Positions 36,841-45,455 of a DNA stretch of 64,000 nt are shown here, one piece after another (the first letter of the stretch is position 1; each line of letters begins with the position of its first letter). The stretch is from SIG480 sp045546975 (GTDB taxonomy: Bacteria > Bacillota > Clostridia > Oscillospirales > JAAYXM01), in the NCBI GenBank assembly GCA_045546975.1, contig JAZQDV010000007.1, positions 1 to 64,000 of the forward strand. The letters are read 5' to 3'. The notes below the pieces were generated by a model. That model was not told where the DNA came from and did no database searches. It saw nothing but the letters and a program-made list of their open reading frames with translations. Made by a program: the position numbers and the translations under genes.

Positions 36841-37767
36841 CTATTCAAAAAGTGGTGTTGAGAAATATCTCTCGGCAGTATCGGGAAGAACGGTAAGTAC
36901 TGTTTTTCCCTCTCCGAGTTTTCTTGCAAGTTTTATAGCTGCAGCAACATTCGTGCCGCTGCTTATTCCGCACATAATTCCTTCTTTTGAAGCAAGCTCC
37001 TTTGAAGTGTGGATAGCTTCTTCGTCCTTTACTATGCAGACATCATCAAATATGTTGCAGTTGAGGATTTTCGGGATAAGACCGTCGCCGATTCCCATCT
37101 GAAGATGTGTTCCGATAGACCCGCCCGAAAGAATTGCAGCGTGTTCAGGCTCTACTGCCCATATTACCATATCGGGATTGTGTTCGCGCAAAACCTCACC
37201 GATACCGGTTATCGTTCCGCCTGTGCCTATACCTGAGCAGAAGCCGTGGATCGGGCCTTTCACCTGCTCTAAAATCTCGCGTGCCGTCTGCTTTCGCTGG
37301 ATTTCAAGGTTTGCCGGGTTTTCAAATTGCTGAGGAACAAACACGTTTTTGTCCTCTTTCTGCATTTTAAGTGCGAGATTTAAGCATTCCTCTATACACT
37401 CTCCGATATTGCCGCCGTCATGGACAAGAATAACCTCGGCGCCGTAATGTTCTACAAGCTTCTTTCTCTCCACGCTTACGGAATCCGGCATAATTATCTT
37501 CGTCTTATATCCGCGGACAGCACCGACAAGAGCAAGACCGATTCCCTGATTACCGCTCGTCGGCTCGACGATAATAGTGTCAGGACCGATAATGCCGCGT
37601 TCTTCCGCGTCACGTATCATATTGTAAGCCGTTCTTGTCTTTATGGAGCCGCCGACATTCAATCCCTCCACTTTTACAAGAATGTCCGCACATCCGGGCT
37701 CGCAAATACGCGCAAGCTTTACGACGGGTGTGTTTCCCATAGCTTCTAAAATGTTATTGTATACCAT
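36841..37767 (-). CDS. cysK: Cysteine synthase-family PLP enzyme
   Basis: Likely makes cysteine from O-acetylserine and sulfide. The 308-residue fold-type II enzyme shows GNTPVVKLARI, the PLP lysine in LNVGGSIKTRTA, the substrate loop EPTSGNQGIG and the phosphate cup GIGTGGTITGIG. The Thr after the PLP lysine replaces the usual Asp of SIKDR, so a variant substrate (a close relative of O-acetylserine) is possible. ATG at 37767 has GGGGAT upstream. It lies 30 bp before guaA on the same strand. Confidence 0.9.
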   Translation of the reverse strand: MVYNNILEAMGNTPVVKLARICEPGCADILVKVEGLNVGGSIKTRTAYNMIRDAEERGIIGPDTIIVEPTSGNQGIGLALVGAVRGYKTKIIMPDSVSVERKKLVEHYGAEVILVHDGGNIGECIEECLNLALKMQKEDKNVFVPQQFENPANLEIQRKQTAREILEQVKGPIHGFCSGIGTGGTITGIGEVLREHNPDMVIWAVEPEHAAILSGGSIGTHLQMGIGDGLIPKILNCNIFDDVCIVKDEEAIHTSKELASKEGIMCGISSGTNVAAAIKLARKLGEGKTVLTVLPDTAERYFSTPLFE

Positions 37768-37797
37768 TAAATCAATCCCCAAAAACTTATACATTAT

Positions 37798-37826
37798 ATT
37801 ATATTGCAAAGACGCTCTAAAATCAA
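37798..37826 (-). promoter_or_regulatory. Sigma-A promoter of cysK (and guaA)
   Basis: Minus-strand TTGATT (37821-37826), 17 bp, TATAAT (37798-37803). Confidence 0.78.
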
Positions 37827-37872
37827 TAATATTTTCCAAAAAACTGCAAACTGTTTCCCGATATCAGTGACA

Positions 37873-37901
37873 TTGACAAACCGTTTTCTCAAGAGTATAA
37901 T
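37873..37901 (+). promoter_or_regulatory. Consensus sigma-A promoter of the YjdF-like gene
   Basis: TTGACA (37873-37878), 17 bp, TATAAT (37896-37901). Confidence 0.88.
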
Positions 37902-37923
37902 TACTCAAAAAGGCGGTGAGTTT

Positions 37924-38589
37924 ATGTCTAAAAAATTTAATTTAAGAAAATTTCTTGGAATTTTTGTCCTTGTAACGCTTCTCGCGTCTATCATATACTC
38001 CATAGTATGCCTCGTCCTCGCGCCGAGTGAAGCACATAGTGATGAGCACGTAAAGTCCGACTATTTACTCATGCTGATTCAATGCCTTTTAGGTGTTGTT
38101 GTTATCGGTCTTCCGTCGCTTCTTGAGAGGAAATGGAACTTTGAACTGCCCAATTACATGACGATTATGTATTTTATTTTTCTGTACTGTGCCATATATC
38201 TTGGCGAGGTCAGAAATTTTTACTACGTTATACCGCATTGGGACACCATTCTCCACGCTTTTTCAGGGGCAATGCTCGGAGCGTTCGGTTTTTCTCTTGT
38301 TATGATTCTCAATGATTCGAAAAAGGCAACAATGTCACTTTCTCCATTCTTTGTGTGCCTGTTTGCGTTCTGCTTCGCTCTTGCCGTGGGCGGGTTATGG
38401 GAAATATATGAGTTTTCCGGAGATTTCCTGTTCGGTCTCAACATGCAAAAGTTCAGGCTTGCCGACGGCACTCTGCTTATCGGACAGGATGCACTTCGCG
38501 ACACAATGAAGGATATCATCATTGATACAATCGGGGCTCTGGTTATTGTCACTATCGGTTACCTTTCGCTTATGAAAAAGAAAAAATAA
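37924..38589 (+). CDS. YjdF/DUF2238-like membrane protein
   Basis: A 221-residue polytopic membrane protein with about six membrane segments. The core HWDTILHAFSGAMLGAFGF and the later WEIYEFSGD are characteristic of the YjdF/DUF2238 membrane family. The function is not established in any organism I can name. The ATG at 37924 lies behind a consensus promoter; the leader is only about 20 bp. The gene is monocistronic and convergent with the GH25 gene. Confidence 0.8.
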   Translation: MSKKFNLRKFLGIFVLVTLLASIIYSIVCLVLAPSEAHSDEHVKSDYLLMLIQCLLGVVVIGLPSLLERKWNFELPNYMTIMYFIFLYCAIYLGEVRNFYYVIPHWDTILHAFSGAMLGAFGFSLVMILNDSKKATMSLSPFFVCLFAFCFALAVGGLWEIYEFSGDFLFGLNMQKFRLADGTLLIGQDALRDTMKDIIIDTIGALVIVTIGYLSLMKKKK

Positions 38590-38610
38590 ACCCGCCAAGG
38601 CGGTTTTATT
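38585..38610. terminator. Bidirectional terminator between YjdF-like and GH25 genes
   Basis: Stem AATAAACCCGCC / GGCGGTTTTATT with one mismatch, loop AA, T-run on the plus strand. It overlaps the final codons of the convergent GH25 gene. Confidence 0.8.
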
Positions 38611-39331
38611 TTTTTATATAAGCTTCAAATTCTTCTTTCGTACCATAAAACACATTCATATCAATATGCTTTTCTTTGCCCTTATATCCATTGAGCCTTT
38701 CGGTATGTGAATACTGCCAGAATGTCCATTTTCTGCCGTCAGACAATGACGGTTTTTTTGCAATATCGCATATCCACACATCACACTCGGGGTATCTGCC
38801 CGAAATATAGAGCGAGTACGTACGGTGGTTTGTGTAGATTATAGGAGGGCTACCGTATGCACTGCCGAGCCTCTCCACCATAGGGTCAAGGATTGCCCGT
38901 ACCGACTTTTCATCAAGCGGTGAGACGTTATACTTGCCGTAAAGCTCAATATCAATCACCGGTGGAAGTGTTATATCCGACTTCTTGACAGTGGAAATAA
39001 AGTTCTCCGCCTGTGCCTCGCCGTTACTCTCAAAGCTCAAAAAATGATATGCTCCAAGCTCAAGCTCGGTTTCCTTTGCGCCTGTGATATTTTTCTTATA
39101 GGTTTTGTCAACGTGGGAGCTACCCTCCGTTGCTTTTACAAAGGCAAAGTCAATGTCATTTTCCGATAGCTTTTTCCAGTCAATCTCGCCCTGGTACGAG
39201 GACACATCAACTCCGCGCACGGAATAGTTTTTGATTGATGCACGCCCTGAGAGGACTGAGGCGATTATGATAAGAAGTGACACAAATAAAAACACTATTA
39301 ATATTTTTACTGTGATTTTTGAGTTTTTCAT
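38606..39331 (-). CDS. Membrane-anchored GH25 muramidase
   Basis: A 241-residue lysozyme-type N-acetylmuramidase. One membrane anchor (about residues 8-29) precedes a full GH25 barrel: VRGVDVSSYQGEIDW at its start, FVKATEG, and the catalytic VIDIELYGKY (Asp-x-Glu). WTFWQYSH near the end is also typical. Its start lies 10 bp after galT, so it is probably the last gene of the galactose operon. ATG at 39331 is preferred to a TTG three codons upstream. It should cut peptidoglycan outside the membrane. Confidence 0.93.
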   Translation of the reverse strand: MKNSKITVKILIVFLFVSLLIIIASVLSGRASIKNYSVRGVDVSSYQGEIDWKKLSENDIDFAFVKATEGSSHVDKTYKKNITGAKETELELGAYHFLSFESNGEAQAENFISTVKKSDITLPPVIDIELYGKYNVSPLDEKSVRAILDPMVERLGSAYGSPPIIYTNHRTYSLYISGRYPECDVWICDIAKKPSLSDGRKWTFWQYSHTERLNGYKGKEKHIDMNVFYGTKEEFEAYIKK

Positions 39332-39341
39332 TAAAACCAAC

Positions 39342-40823
39342 CTATATTTTACTCATGAATCTATCGAATGCAGCAAGGCCTTCTTCGTTTCTCTTGAACA
39401 CGCCTGCATCCTTTAAGCACTCAAGGAAAACATATCCCATTTCCCTCTTGAAAAGGTCTGTGTATGTCTCACCCGGCTTTTTGTTATTTATTATTTCATT
39501 TGCCCACGTGCTGTGCTTTTTTGTTTCCTCATAAGAGTCAAAGCTCTTTCCTTCTTCCGCACATTCAACCAAGAGTGCAAGCTCGCGCTTTAAGCGTGAA
39601 GGAAGCACCGCAAGACCCATAACCTCAATAAGACCTATGTTCTCGCGCTTTATGTGGTGAAGTTTCTCGTGCGGGTGGTATACGCCCATCGGGAACTCGT
39701 CCGTTGTGATGTTATTGCGAAGAACTATATCAAGCTCGTACTCCTGCCCACGGCGACGTGCGATAGGTGTTACCGTATTATGCGGAACACCGTCTGTTTC
39801 CGCATATATAAACGCGTTCTCGTCGGTATATTTTTCCCACTTTCCAAGGATGGTTGCTGCAAGACTTTCTACTCTTGCTCTGTCTTTTCCGCGAAGGCGG
39901 ATCACTGACATCGGCCACTTCACACGTGCAACAGAAACGTCTTCAAAGCCCTTGATGCTATACGTCTTTTCCTCAGGTGCACGCTCCATTGCAAAGGTGT
40001 ATTTTCCGCCCTGGAAATGCTCGTGTGAGAGGATTGACCCACCAACTATCGGAAGGCCTGCATTTGAGCCAACAAAGTAGTGCGGATATGCATCAATGAA
40101 ATCAAAAAGCTTTCCAAAAATTGCGCCGTCGACACTCATCGGCACGTGCTCGTGATTAAACACGATGCAATGCTCATTGTAGTATACGTACGGAGAGTAC
40201 TGGAAATTCCACAGTCCTCCTGCAATCTCGATAGGGATAATCCTATGGTTCTGACGTGCAGGGTAGTTCATATTACCTGCATAGCCTTCGGCCTCAGGGC
40301 AAAGATGACACGCAGGGTATCCTGACTTAGGTGCAGTCAGAAGCTTTGCTATCTCGTTCGGGTCCTTTTCAGGCTTTGAGAGATTTATTGTAATATCAAT
40401 CACGCCGTATTCTGTATCAACAGTCCACTTCATATCACGGCTTACTCTGTATCTGCGGATATAGTCGGTATCCTGAGAGAACTGATAATACCAGTCAGTC
40501 GCAGTCTCGGGAGATTTGAGGTACAACTCGCAGAACTTTGATATTACCTCGCTCGGACGCGGTGTGAGCGCACCCATTATACGCGTGTCAAAAAGGTCTG
40601 CCTCTGTACGGGTGTTACCGATGACACCGCGCTCCACAGCAAACGAAACAAGGGATGTCAGTATCTCCTCAAGACTCTTATCTGAAGGCTCCTCGTTCTT
40701 AAACTCATCAAGACCGAGAATTGAGATTATTGAGTTTCTTATATATGTCGCGTCAAGCGGTGAAACAAGATCTCTTTCCTGCGCGTAGATGACAAGCGCA
40801 TTTATATCTGCGTAAATGCTCAT
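39342..40823 (-). CDS. galT: UDP-glucose--hexose-1-phosphate uridylyltransferase, Firmicute type
   Basis: Exchanges UMP between UDP-glucose and galactose 1-phosphate in the Leloir pathway. The 493-residue length and pattern match the Firmicute GalT2 family, with LCPEAEGYAGNMNYPARQNH, the EHCIVFNHEHVPM block, and the GGSILSHEHFQGGKY histidine motif that carries the UMP-histidine site. Its ATG overlaps the galE stop by 4 bp, with GGAGGG upstream. Confidence 0.96.
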   Translation of the reverse strand: MSIYADINALVIYAQERDLVSPLDATYIRNSIISILGLDEFKNEEPSDKSLEEILTSLVSFAVERGVIGNTRTEADLFDTRIMGALTPRPSEVISKFCELYLKSPETATDWYYQFSQDTDYIRRYRVSRDMKWTVDTEYGVIDITINLSKPEKDPNEIAKLLTAPKSGYPACHLCPEAEGYAGNMNYPARQNHRIIPIEIAGGLWNFQYSPYVYYNEHCIVFNHEHVPMSVDGAIFGKLFDFIDAYPHYFVGSNAGLPIVGGSILSHEHFQGGKYTFAMERAPEEKTYSIKGFEDVSVARVKWPMSVIRLRGKDRARVESLAATILGKWEKYTDENAFIYAETDGVPHNTVTPIARRRGQEYELDIVLRNNITTDEFPMGVYHPHEKLHHIKRENIGLIEVMGLAVLPSRLKRELALLVECAEEGKSFDSYEETKKHSTWANEIINNKKPGETYTDLFKREMGYVFLECLKDAGVFKRNEEGLAAFDRFMSKI

Positions 40824-41809
40824 TTGTTATATCCCTCCGGATGTGTTTTGTGCCAGTTCCAGGCAGAGCCTACGATTTCGTCAAGATCCGCATGCTTCGG
40901 GTTCCAGCCAAGAACCTTACGTGCCTTCTCACTTGATGCAACAAGGAATGCAGGGTCACCTGCACGTCTCGGAGACGGCTTCGCCTCTATATCAAGTGCT
41001 GTAACGCGTCTTGCGCTCTCTATAACCTCGTTTACGGTAAAACCTACGCCGTTACCGAGGTTGAAAATATCGCTTTCTCCGCCGCGCGCAAGATACTCAA
41101 GTGCAAGGATGTGTGCATCTGCAAGGTCGGTGACGTGGATATAGTCACGCACGCAGGTGCCGTCCTTTGTATCATAGTCATCGCCAAATACGGAGACGAA
41201 CTCACGCTTACCAAGTGCCACCTGAAGAATAATCGGAATGAGGTGCGATTCGGGATTATGCGCCTCACCAAGCTTTGATGACGCGTCTGCTCCGCAAGCG
41301 TTGAAGTAGCGGAGTGAAACGTACTTCATACCGTGTGCCTTTGCCGTCCAGGAGAAGAGCTTTTCCATAGCAAGCTTTGTCTCGCCGTACGGGTTTGTAG
41401 GACATGTCCTGTCGTCCTCGAAAATCGGAATTCTCTCAGGCTCGCCGTATGTTGCAGCGGTGGATGAAAAGACTATCTTATCTATGCCGAGCTCTGTCAT
41501 AACCTCGAGAAGAGTTATCGCACCGCCGACGTTGTTATTGTAATATTTAAGCGGATTTGTAACGCTCTCTCCTACGAGTGAGCATGCGGCAAAGTGTATG
41601 ACCGCATCCACCTTTTTTGCTGAAAGCGCACCTCTCAAAAATTCTTTATCACGGATATCTCCGCAGACGAACTCCGCGCGCTTATCAACAGCTTCCTTAT
41701 AGCCTGTCTGAAGATTATCGATTACTGTTACGTCATATCCGCGGTCAAGAAGCTCCTTTACAGCGTGTGAGCCGATATAACCTGCTCCGCCAAGTACTGC
41801 AACTGTCAT
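40820..41809 (-). CDS. galE: UDP-glucose 4-epimerase
   Basis: Interconverts UDP-galactose and UDP-glucose using bound NAD. The 329-residue short-chain dehydrogenase has GGAGYIGSHAVKEL for NAD binding, the FSSTAATYG serine region and the YGETKLAME Tyr-x-x-x-Lys catalytic pair. It lies between galK and galT in the operon, 15 bp after galK, with AAGGGG upstream of its ATG. Confidence 0.97.
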   Translation of the reverse strand: MTVAVLGGAGYIGSHAVKELLDRGYDVTVIDNLQTGYKEAVDKRAEFVCGDIRDKEFLRGALSAKKVDAVIHFAACSLVGESVTNPLKYYNNNVGGAITLLEVMTELGIDKIVFSSTAATYGEPERIPIFEDDRTCPTNPYGETKLAMEKLFSWTAKAHGMKYVSLRYFNACGADASSKLGEAHNPESHLIPIILQVALGKREFVSVFGDDYDTKDGTCVRDYIHVTDLADAHILALEYLARGGESDIFNLGNGVGFTVNEVIESARRVTALDIEAKPSPRRAGDPAFLVASSEKARKVLGWNPKHADLDEIVGSAWNWHKTHPEGYNK

Positions 41810-41824
41810 ATTGATGATACCCCT

Positions 41825-42994
41825 TTATCTTATTCTTACTCCGCCTTCATTCCTGACGGTAAGTATTCTGCATGCATCCTTACCAAGGATGCGCTCAACT
41901 TCACTCTTGAAGTATTCTGTCTTGTCTTTCGGTACAAAAGCCTCAATTGTACCGCCAAAGCCTCCGCCCTGGATCCTCACGGCGCCCTCACCGTCAAGAA
42001 GTTTCTCGCAGACCGCGATCGCAAACGCCATTGCCTGATTTTTGATTTCTCCCGAAACATATATGTTCTGGAGATACTTAAACGACGAAGCTCCCGAATC
42101 CGAAACAAGCGCGAGGAAGGTGGAAAGGTCTCCCCTCTTCAGCGCCTCTGCCTCGTCCTTTGCCCTTCTCGTATCGTTTAAGAAGTGGACAGCGCGAAGT
42201 GTTGCACGGTCGCCAAGCTTTTCTCTTACTTCCTTGATTTTTGAGAAGAACTCCTCTATGGTAACCTCTGAAAGAATTTCTTTCCCGAAGCAGCGTGCGG
42301 CACTTCTCATCTCGTTTGGAATTTCCGCATACTGTTCCGTAAGGTCGGCATGGTCAGCGCCTGCGTCTATTATTGCAAGGTCATAGCCGTTTTTTGCAAA
42401 GTCAAACTCTATCTTTTCAAGATGCGGCGGATTTGTAGAAAAGTCAATCGCGCAAATTCCGCCGGAAGCACTTGCCGTCTGATCCATGAGACCGCAAGGC
42501 TTTCCAAAATATACGCTCTCTGCATACTGGCCGATAATTGCTTTTTCAACAGGAGAAAACTCAGCTCCGAAAAGGTCTGAAAGTGCAGTTACCAAAAGCA
42601 CCTCAAATGCCGCGGAGGATGAAAGCCCCGAACCCTTGAGTACGTTTGAAACAATGTACATATCAGCGCCTGCAAGTTTCACCCCGCGCCTTGAGAGTCC
42701 GTCAAGAACACCTCTTATGAGTGCGCTCGTAGTGTTCTTCTCCTCTTCCTTTACAGAAAGGTCAGATATATCAATCTCGATTTCGGGATACCCCTCACTC
42801 TTCACTGCGATGACGTTTTTGCCGTTAAGGGCAGCTATTGCACGGACTTCCATATTTATCGCCGCAGCGAGAACACATCCACCCTGATGGTCGGTGTGGT
42901 TTCCGCCAATTTCCACTCTACCGGGTGCACTATACTCTCTTATGTCATCCCTATCCCCGAAGGTATTGAGGAATTTTTCCACTATTCTTTCCAT
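41825..42994 (-). CDS. galK: Galactokinase
   Basis: Phosphorylates galactose at C1 with ATP. The 389-residue GHMP kinase has the galactose-binding signature PGRVEIGGNHTDHQGG (commonly GEHTDYNGG), the ATP loop VLKGSGLSSSAAFEV, and the C-terminal GGGFGGTIEAFV. It is the first gene of galK-galE-galT-GH25. AAAGGTG precedes the ATG at 42994. Confidence 0.96.
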   Translation of the reverse strand: MERIVEKFLNTFGDRDDIREYSAPGRVEIGGNHTDHQGGCVLAAAINMEVRAIAALNGKNVIAVKSEGYPEIEIDISDLSVKEEEKNTTSALIRGVLDGLSRRGVKLAGADMYIVSNVLKGSGLSSSAAFEVLLVTALSDLFGAEFSPVEKAIIGQYAESVYFGKPCGLMDQTASASGGICAIDFSTNPPHLEKIEFDFAKNGYDLAIIDAGADHADLTEQYAEIPNEMRSAARCFGKEILSEVTIEEFFSKIKEVREKLGDRATLRAVHFLNDTRRAKDEAEALKRGDLSTFLALVSDSGASSFKYLQNIYVSGEIKNQAMAFAIAVCEKLLDGEGAVRIQGGGFGGTIEAFVPKDKTEYFKSEVERILGKDACRILTVRNEGGVRIR

Positions 42995-43044
42995 TTTTTA
43001 TCACCTTTCCGTGCTACTTATAATATTTCACCATTATAGAAATC

Positions 43045-43073
43045 ATTGTACCATAAAATTACATATTAGACAA
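43045..43073 (-). promoter_or_regulatory. Probable promoter of the gal operon
   Basis: Minus-strand TTGTCT (43068-43073), 17 bp, TACAAT (43045-43050). No obvious cre or repressor palindrome was recognised beside it. Confidence 0.6.
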
Positions 43074-43074
43074 C

Positions 43075-43114
43075 AAAAAATCCTGATTTCAAAAAAGAAA
43101 AATCAGGATTTTTT
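43075..43114 (-). terminator. Terminator overlapping the 3' end of the zinc-ribbon membrane protein gene
   Basis: Fifteen-bp perfect stem (43075-43089 with 43100-43114) with T-run on the minus strand. The stop codon at 43103 lies inside the hairpin. Confidence 0.85.
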
Positions 43115-43516
43115 CCTCATTCTATTTTTGCACTTCGGGCAGGTTATCTCTATCTTGCCTCTTCCTCGGGGAACGCGCAGAAGAGTCTTGCAGAGCCTGC
43201 ACTTGAAATATCTGTGGGTCTTTCTTTCTCTAAAACGACGTTTCGCGACGGAAAGATTTCCTCTCACAGCATTTCTTGCCTTGAAATACAGCTCGCGTTC
43301 CTTATTTCGGCGGTATATATTTTTTGAAAAAGTTCTCACATACGAAAGGATTATAAGAACTAATGATGTGATGAGAAATGCAAGCGGGGTAAACAACGAA
43401 ACCAAAAGTAAAATTATGCCAAGCGTGAGCAGGAAGGTGGAAAGCTCGTCTGTTCCGTATCTTCCCTGCATAAATATCTCTGTTTTTTCATTGAGCCTGT
43501 CAAAAAAGTCGCGCAC
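43103..43516 (-). CDS. Uncharacterised membrane protein with C-terminal zinc ribbon
   Basis: A 137-residue protein. About residues 25-60 form two closely spaced membrane segments (TFLLTLGIILLLVSLF, FLITSLVLIILSYV), followed by a very basic linker (KNIYRRNKERE, KRRFRERKTHR) and a zinc ribbon CRLC...CPKC. The topology suggests a cytoplasmic basic, possibly nucleic-acid-binding, tail held at the membrane; that is inference. It starts at GTG 43516 with AGAGGTGAG upstream. It is monocistronic. Confidence 0.75.
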   Translation of the reverse strand: MRDFFDRLNEKTEIFMQGRYGTDELSTFLLTLGIILLLVSLFTPLAFLITSLVLIILSYVRTFSKNIYRRNKERELYFKARNAVRGNLSVAKRRFRERKTHRYFKCRLCKTLLRVPRGRGKIEITCPKCKNRMRKKS

Positions 43517-43616
43517 GATTTCTCACCTCTGCCTGTATACTGATTAAATTTTACTACACATCCAAGCTTCTTTCAATAAGGGACGTGTCCTTTTCATAAA
43601 ATATTTACAATAATAG

Positions 43617-43638
43617 GACGGTCCCAAACGGGACCGTC
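43617..43638 (-). terminator. Hairpin after the SLH protein gene
   Basis: Nine-bp perfect stem GACGGTCCC / GGGACCGTC with loop of 4, just beyond the stop. The following minus-strand sequence is T-rich but interrupted, so termination may be partial. Confidence 0.6.
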
Positions 43639-43644
43639 TTGAAA

Positions 43645-44787
43645 TTACTTATTTCTCAAAAACTCGTTTGCGGCGCTTGATGATACAACTCCGTTTACCA
43701 CAAGCTTTGCGAGAAGTGTCTGGTTGCTGTCCTTCACCTTTGCCGACATTGCAAGGTAGGAGATGTGCATAACACCGTCACGTCGGAGCGGAGCACTCTC
43801 AAGCTCTGCCTTTACCGTTTCATCAATTACGCCGAGTCTTACCGCATCGGAAAGCGCGGTTTCATACCTGAAGTCTCCCGCTTCCTCGCTATAACCGAGA
43901 GCACGAAGGATGAAGGTCATATACTGAATCGGAATTGTCATAGACGAACCGTCATAGCGCGTTTTTGACACGCCCTTTGTGTATCCCATTCTGTACGCAT
44001 ATCCGACATAACGCTCTGCCCACGCATCAACATCACCAAACGGATGCTCATGCGCCACTGAAAGTGCGCTTTCTTCTTCACCAAGAAGCCGGATAAGCAT
44101 CGTTATACTCTCAGCTCGCGTGTTTCCGCGGTAAAGCTCCATTCCGTTTGCCGCGCCCCTTACAAGACCAAGCTTTTTAAGTGCATAGGCTTCATCCGTA
44201 TACTTTACCTTATAGCCTTCTGAAAGTGCATATGTACCTTCAACAAGTACCTTTGCATGGTTTGAGGTTATCTCAACCTTGCCACCGTTTTCGGAAACAA
44301 CAACGGATGAATTCCCCGAAATCGTACCCTTCGGAGCAATACTCTTTCCTCGCGTTATGTCAATAACATTTCCCGAGCTCAAAACTGCACTTCCTTCGGT
44401 AATCGTAATTACCGTGCCGACACCACCGCTTATTACATCACCTGAAACAAGCGTAATCGGAGCATCTGCCGACGAAGAGCTCATGTATTTACCACGACTC
44501 TGCAATGCCTCAAGAGTAAGGGAAGCTATCTCGTCAATGTACTTATCACCGACAGAAATGTTTTTTACCACTGAGGTAAAGCTCGCACTGTATTTATTTT
44601 TGAAGGAAGACATAAAGGCATCAACGTCCCCGCTTACCTTTGAAATTATGCTGTCAAAAAACGTCTTGTCCACATAGGATTTTGATACTACGGGGTCGCT
44701 CGACGTTCCTCCCGATGCAGAGGCAAGAATAACCAACATAATTACAAGCAGTGAGGCTAAAAGCCCTGCCGCAATTCTCCTCTTCAT
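43645..44787 (-). CDS. Secreted protein with S-layer homology (SLH) region
   Basis: A 380-residue exported protein with a signal peptide (about residues 1-25, ending ASAS). Residues about 40-100 are helical, about 105-195 are beta-rich with repeated 'VISGG', 'GTVITI' and 'SGNV' strands, and about 215-300 show an SLH-like pattern: AESITMLIRLLGEE, HPFGDVDAWAERYVGYAY, and a second half SSMTIPIQYMTFILRALGY. SLH units bind pyruvylated wall polymers. It follows rex by 11 bp and is probably cotranscribed. No enzyme domain is visible; a structural or wall-associated role is inferred. Confidence 0.85.
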   Translation of the reverse strand: MKRRIAAGLLASLLVIMLVILASASGGTSSDPVVSKSYVDKTFFDSIISKVSGDVDAFMSSFKNKYSASFTSVVKNISVGDKYIDEIASLTLEALQSRGKYMSSSSADAPITLVSGDVISGGVGTVITITEGSAVLSSGNVIDITRGKSIAPKGTISGNSSVVVSENGGKVEITSNHAKVLVEGTYALSEGYKVKYTDEAYALKKLGLVRGAANGMELYRGNTRAESITMLIRLLGEEESALSVAHEHPFGDVDAWAERYVGYAYRMGYTKGVSKTRYDGSSMTIPIQYMTFILRALGYSEEAGDFRYETALSDAVRLGVIDETVKAELESAPLRRDGVMHISYLAMSAKVKDSNQTLLAKLVVNGVVSSSAANEFLRNK

Positions 44788-44798
44788 AACAAATCTCC

Positions 44799-45425
44799 TT
44801 ATTCAGAAATTCCGTAACATAGTCTCATAAGGCTATCGGCAAAGTGGACATTTTCCACTACCACGTCAAACTCGTCAAGGTCAAGGTCAATGTTTGTGAA
44901 ATTCCATATGCCGTTGACTCCGAGACCTGCTGCTCTTTTTGCAACATCCTGAACGCATACCTTTGGCACGCACAAAATCGCAACCTCGAATGGGTTTTCA
45001 TCGTAGCCCTTTTCCATATCCGCAATATCGAGGATATCCACCTCACCCACTTTTGTTCCGATTAATTCCTTGTTTGTATCAAAAGCTGCAACAAGCTCAA
45101 AACCATAGTTTTTGAACTTGAAGTTATTAAGCAATGCGCGACCGAGGTTTCCAACGCCGATTATAACGGCGCGATGCTTCCTGTTAACACCGATTATTGA
45201 TGCAATCTCAGAAAGCAGGCTTGATACGTTATACCCGTACCCCTGCTGTCCGAACTCACCAAAATTACTGAAATCCTGCCTTACCTGTGATGCTGTAAAA
45301 CCGAGGCTCTTTGCAAGAACGTCAGATGAAACACGCGCTGTTCCGTCCTTTTCAAGATCCCTCAGACACCTGTAATATCTTGGGAGTCTGCGTATTACCG
45401 ACTTTGAAATATGTCCCTCACGCAT
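44799..45425 (-). CDS. rex: Redox-sensing transcriptional repressor Rex
   Basis: Senses the NADH/NAD+ ratio and represses fermentation and redox genes. The 208-residue chain has an N-terminal winged helix (RLPRYYRCLRDLEKDG, SQVRQDFSNFGEFG) and a Rossmann domain with AVIIGVGNLGRALL. The ATG at 45425 follows GGGGAAAGG. It lies 30 bp after the palindromic element that trails icd. I searched by eye for the Rex operator pattern (TTGTTAANNNNTTAACAA) around rex, icd and gapA and saw no good match. Confidence 0.95.
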   Translation of the reverse strand: MREGHISKSVIRRLPRYYRCLRDLEKDGTARVSSDVLAKSLGFTASQVRQDFSNFGEFGQQGYGYNVSSLLSEIASIIGVNRKHRAVIIGVGNLGRALLNNFKFKNYGFELVAAFDTNKELIGTKVGEVDILDIADMEKGYDENPFEVAILCVPKVCVQDVAKRAAGLGVNGIWNFTNIDLDLDEFDVVVENVHFADSLMRLCYGISE

Positions 45426-45455
45426 TTGCCTTTCCCCTTTTTTGAAATCTTACTT

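Noticed and set aside
43561..43644. Second promoter or small RNA in the gap after the SLH gene.
   Set aside because: Only a short hairpin and AT-rich sequence; no paired -35/-10 elements of useful quality.
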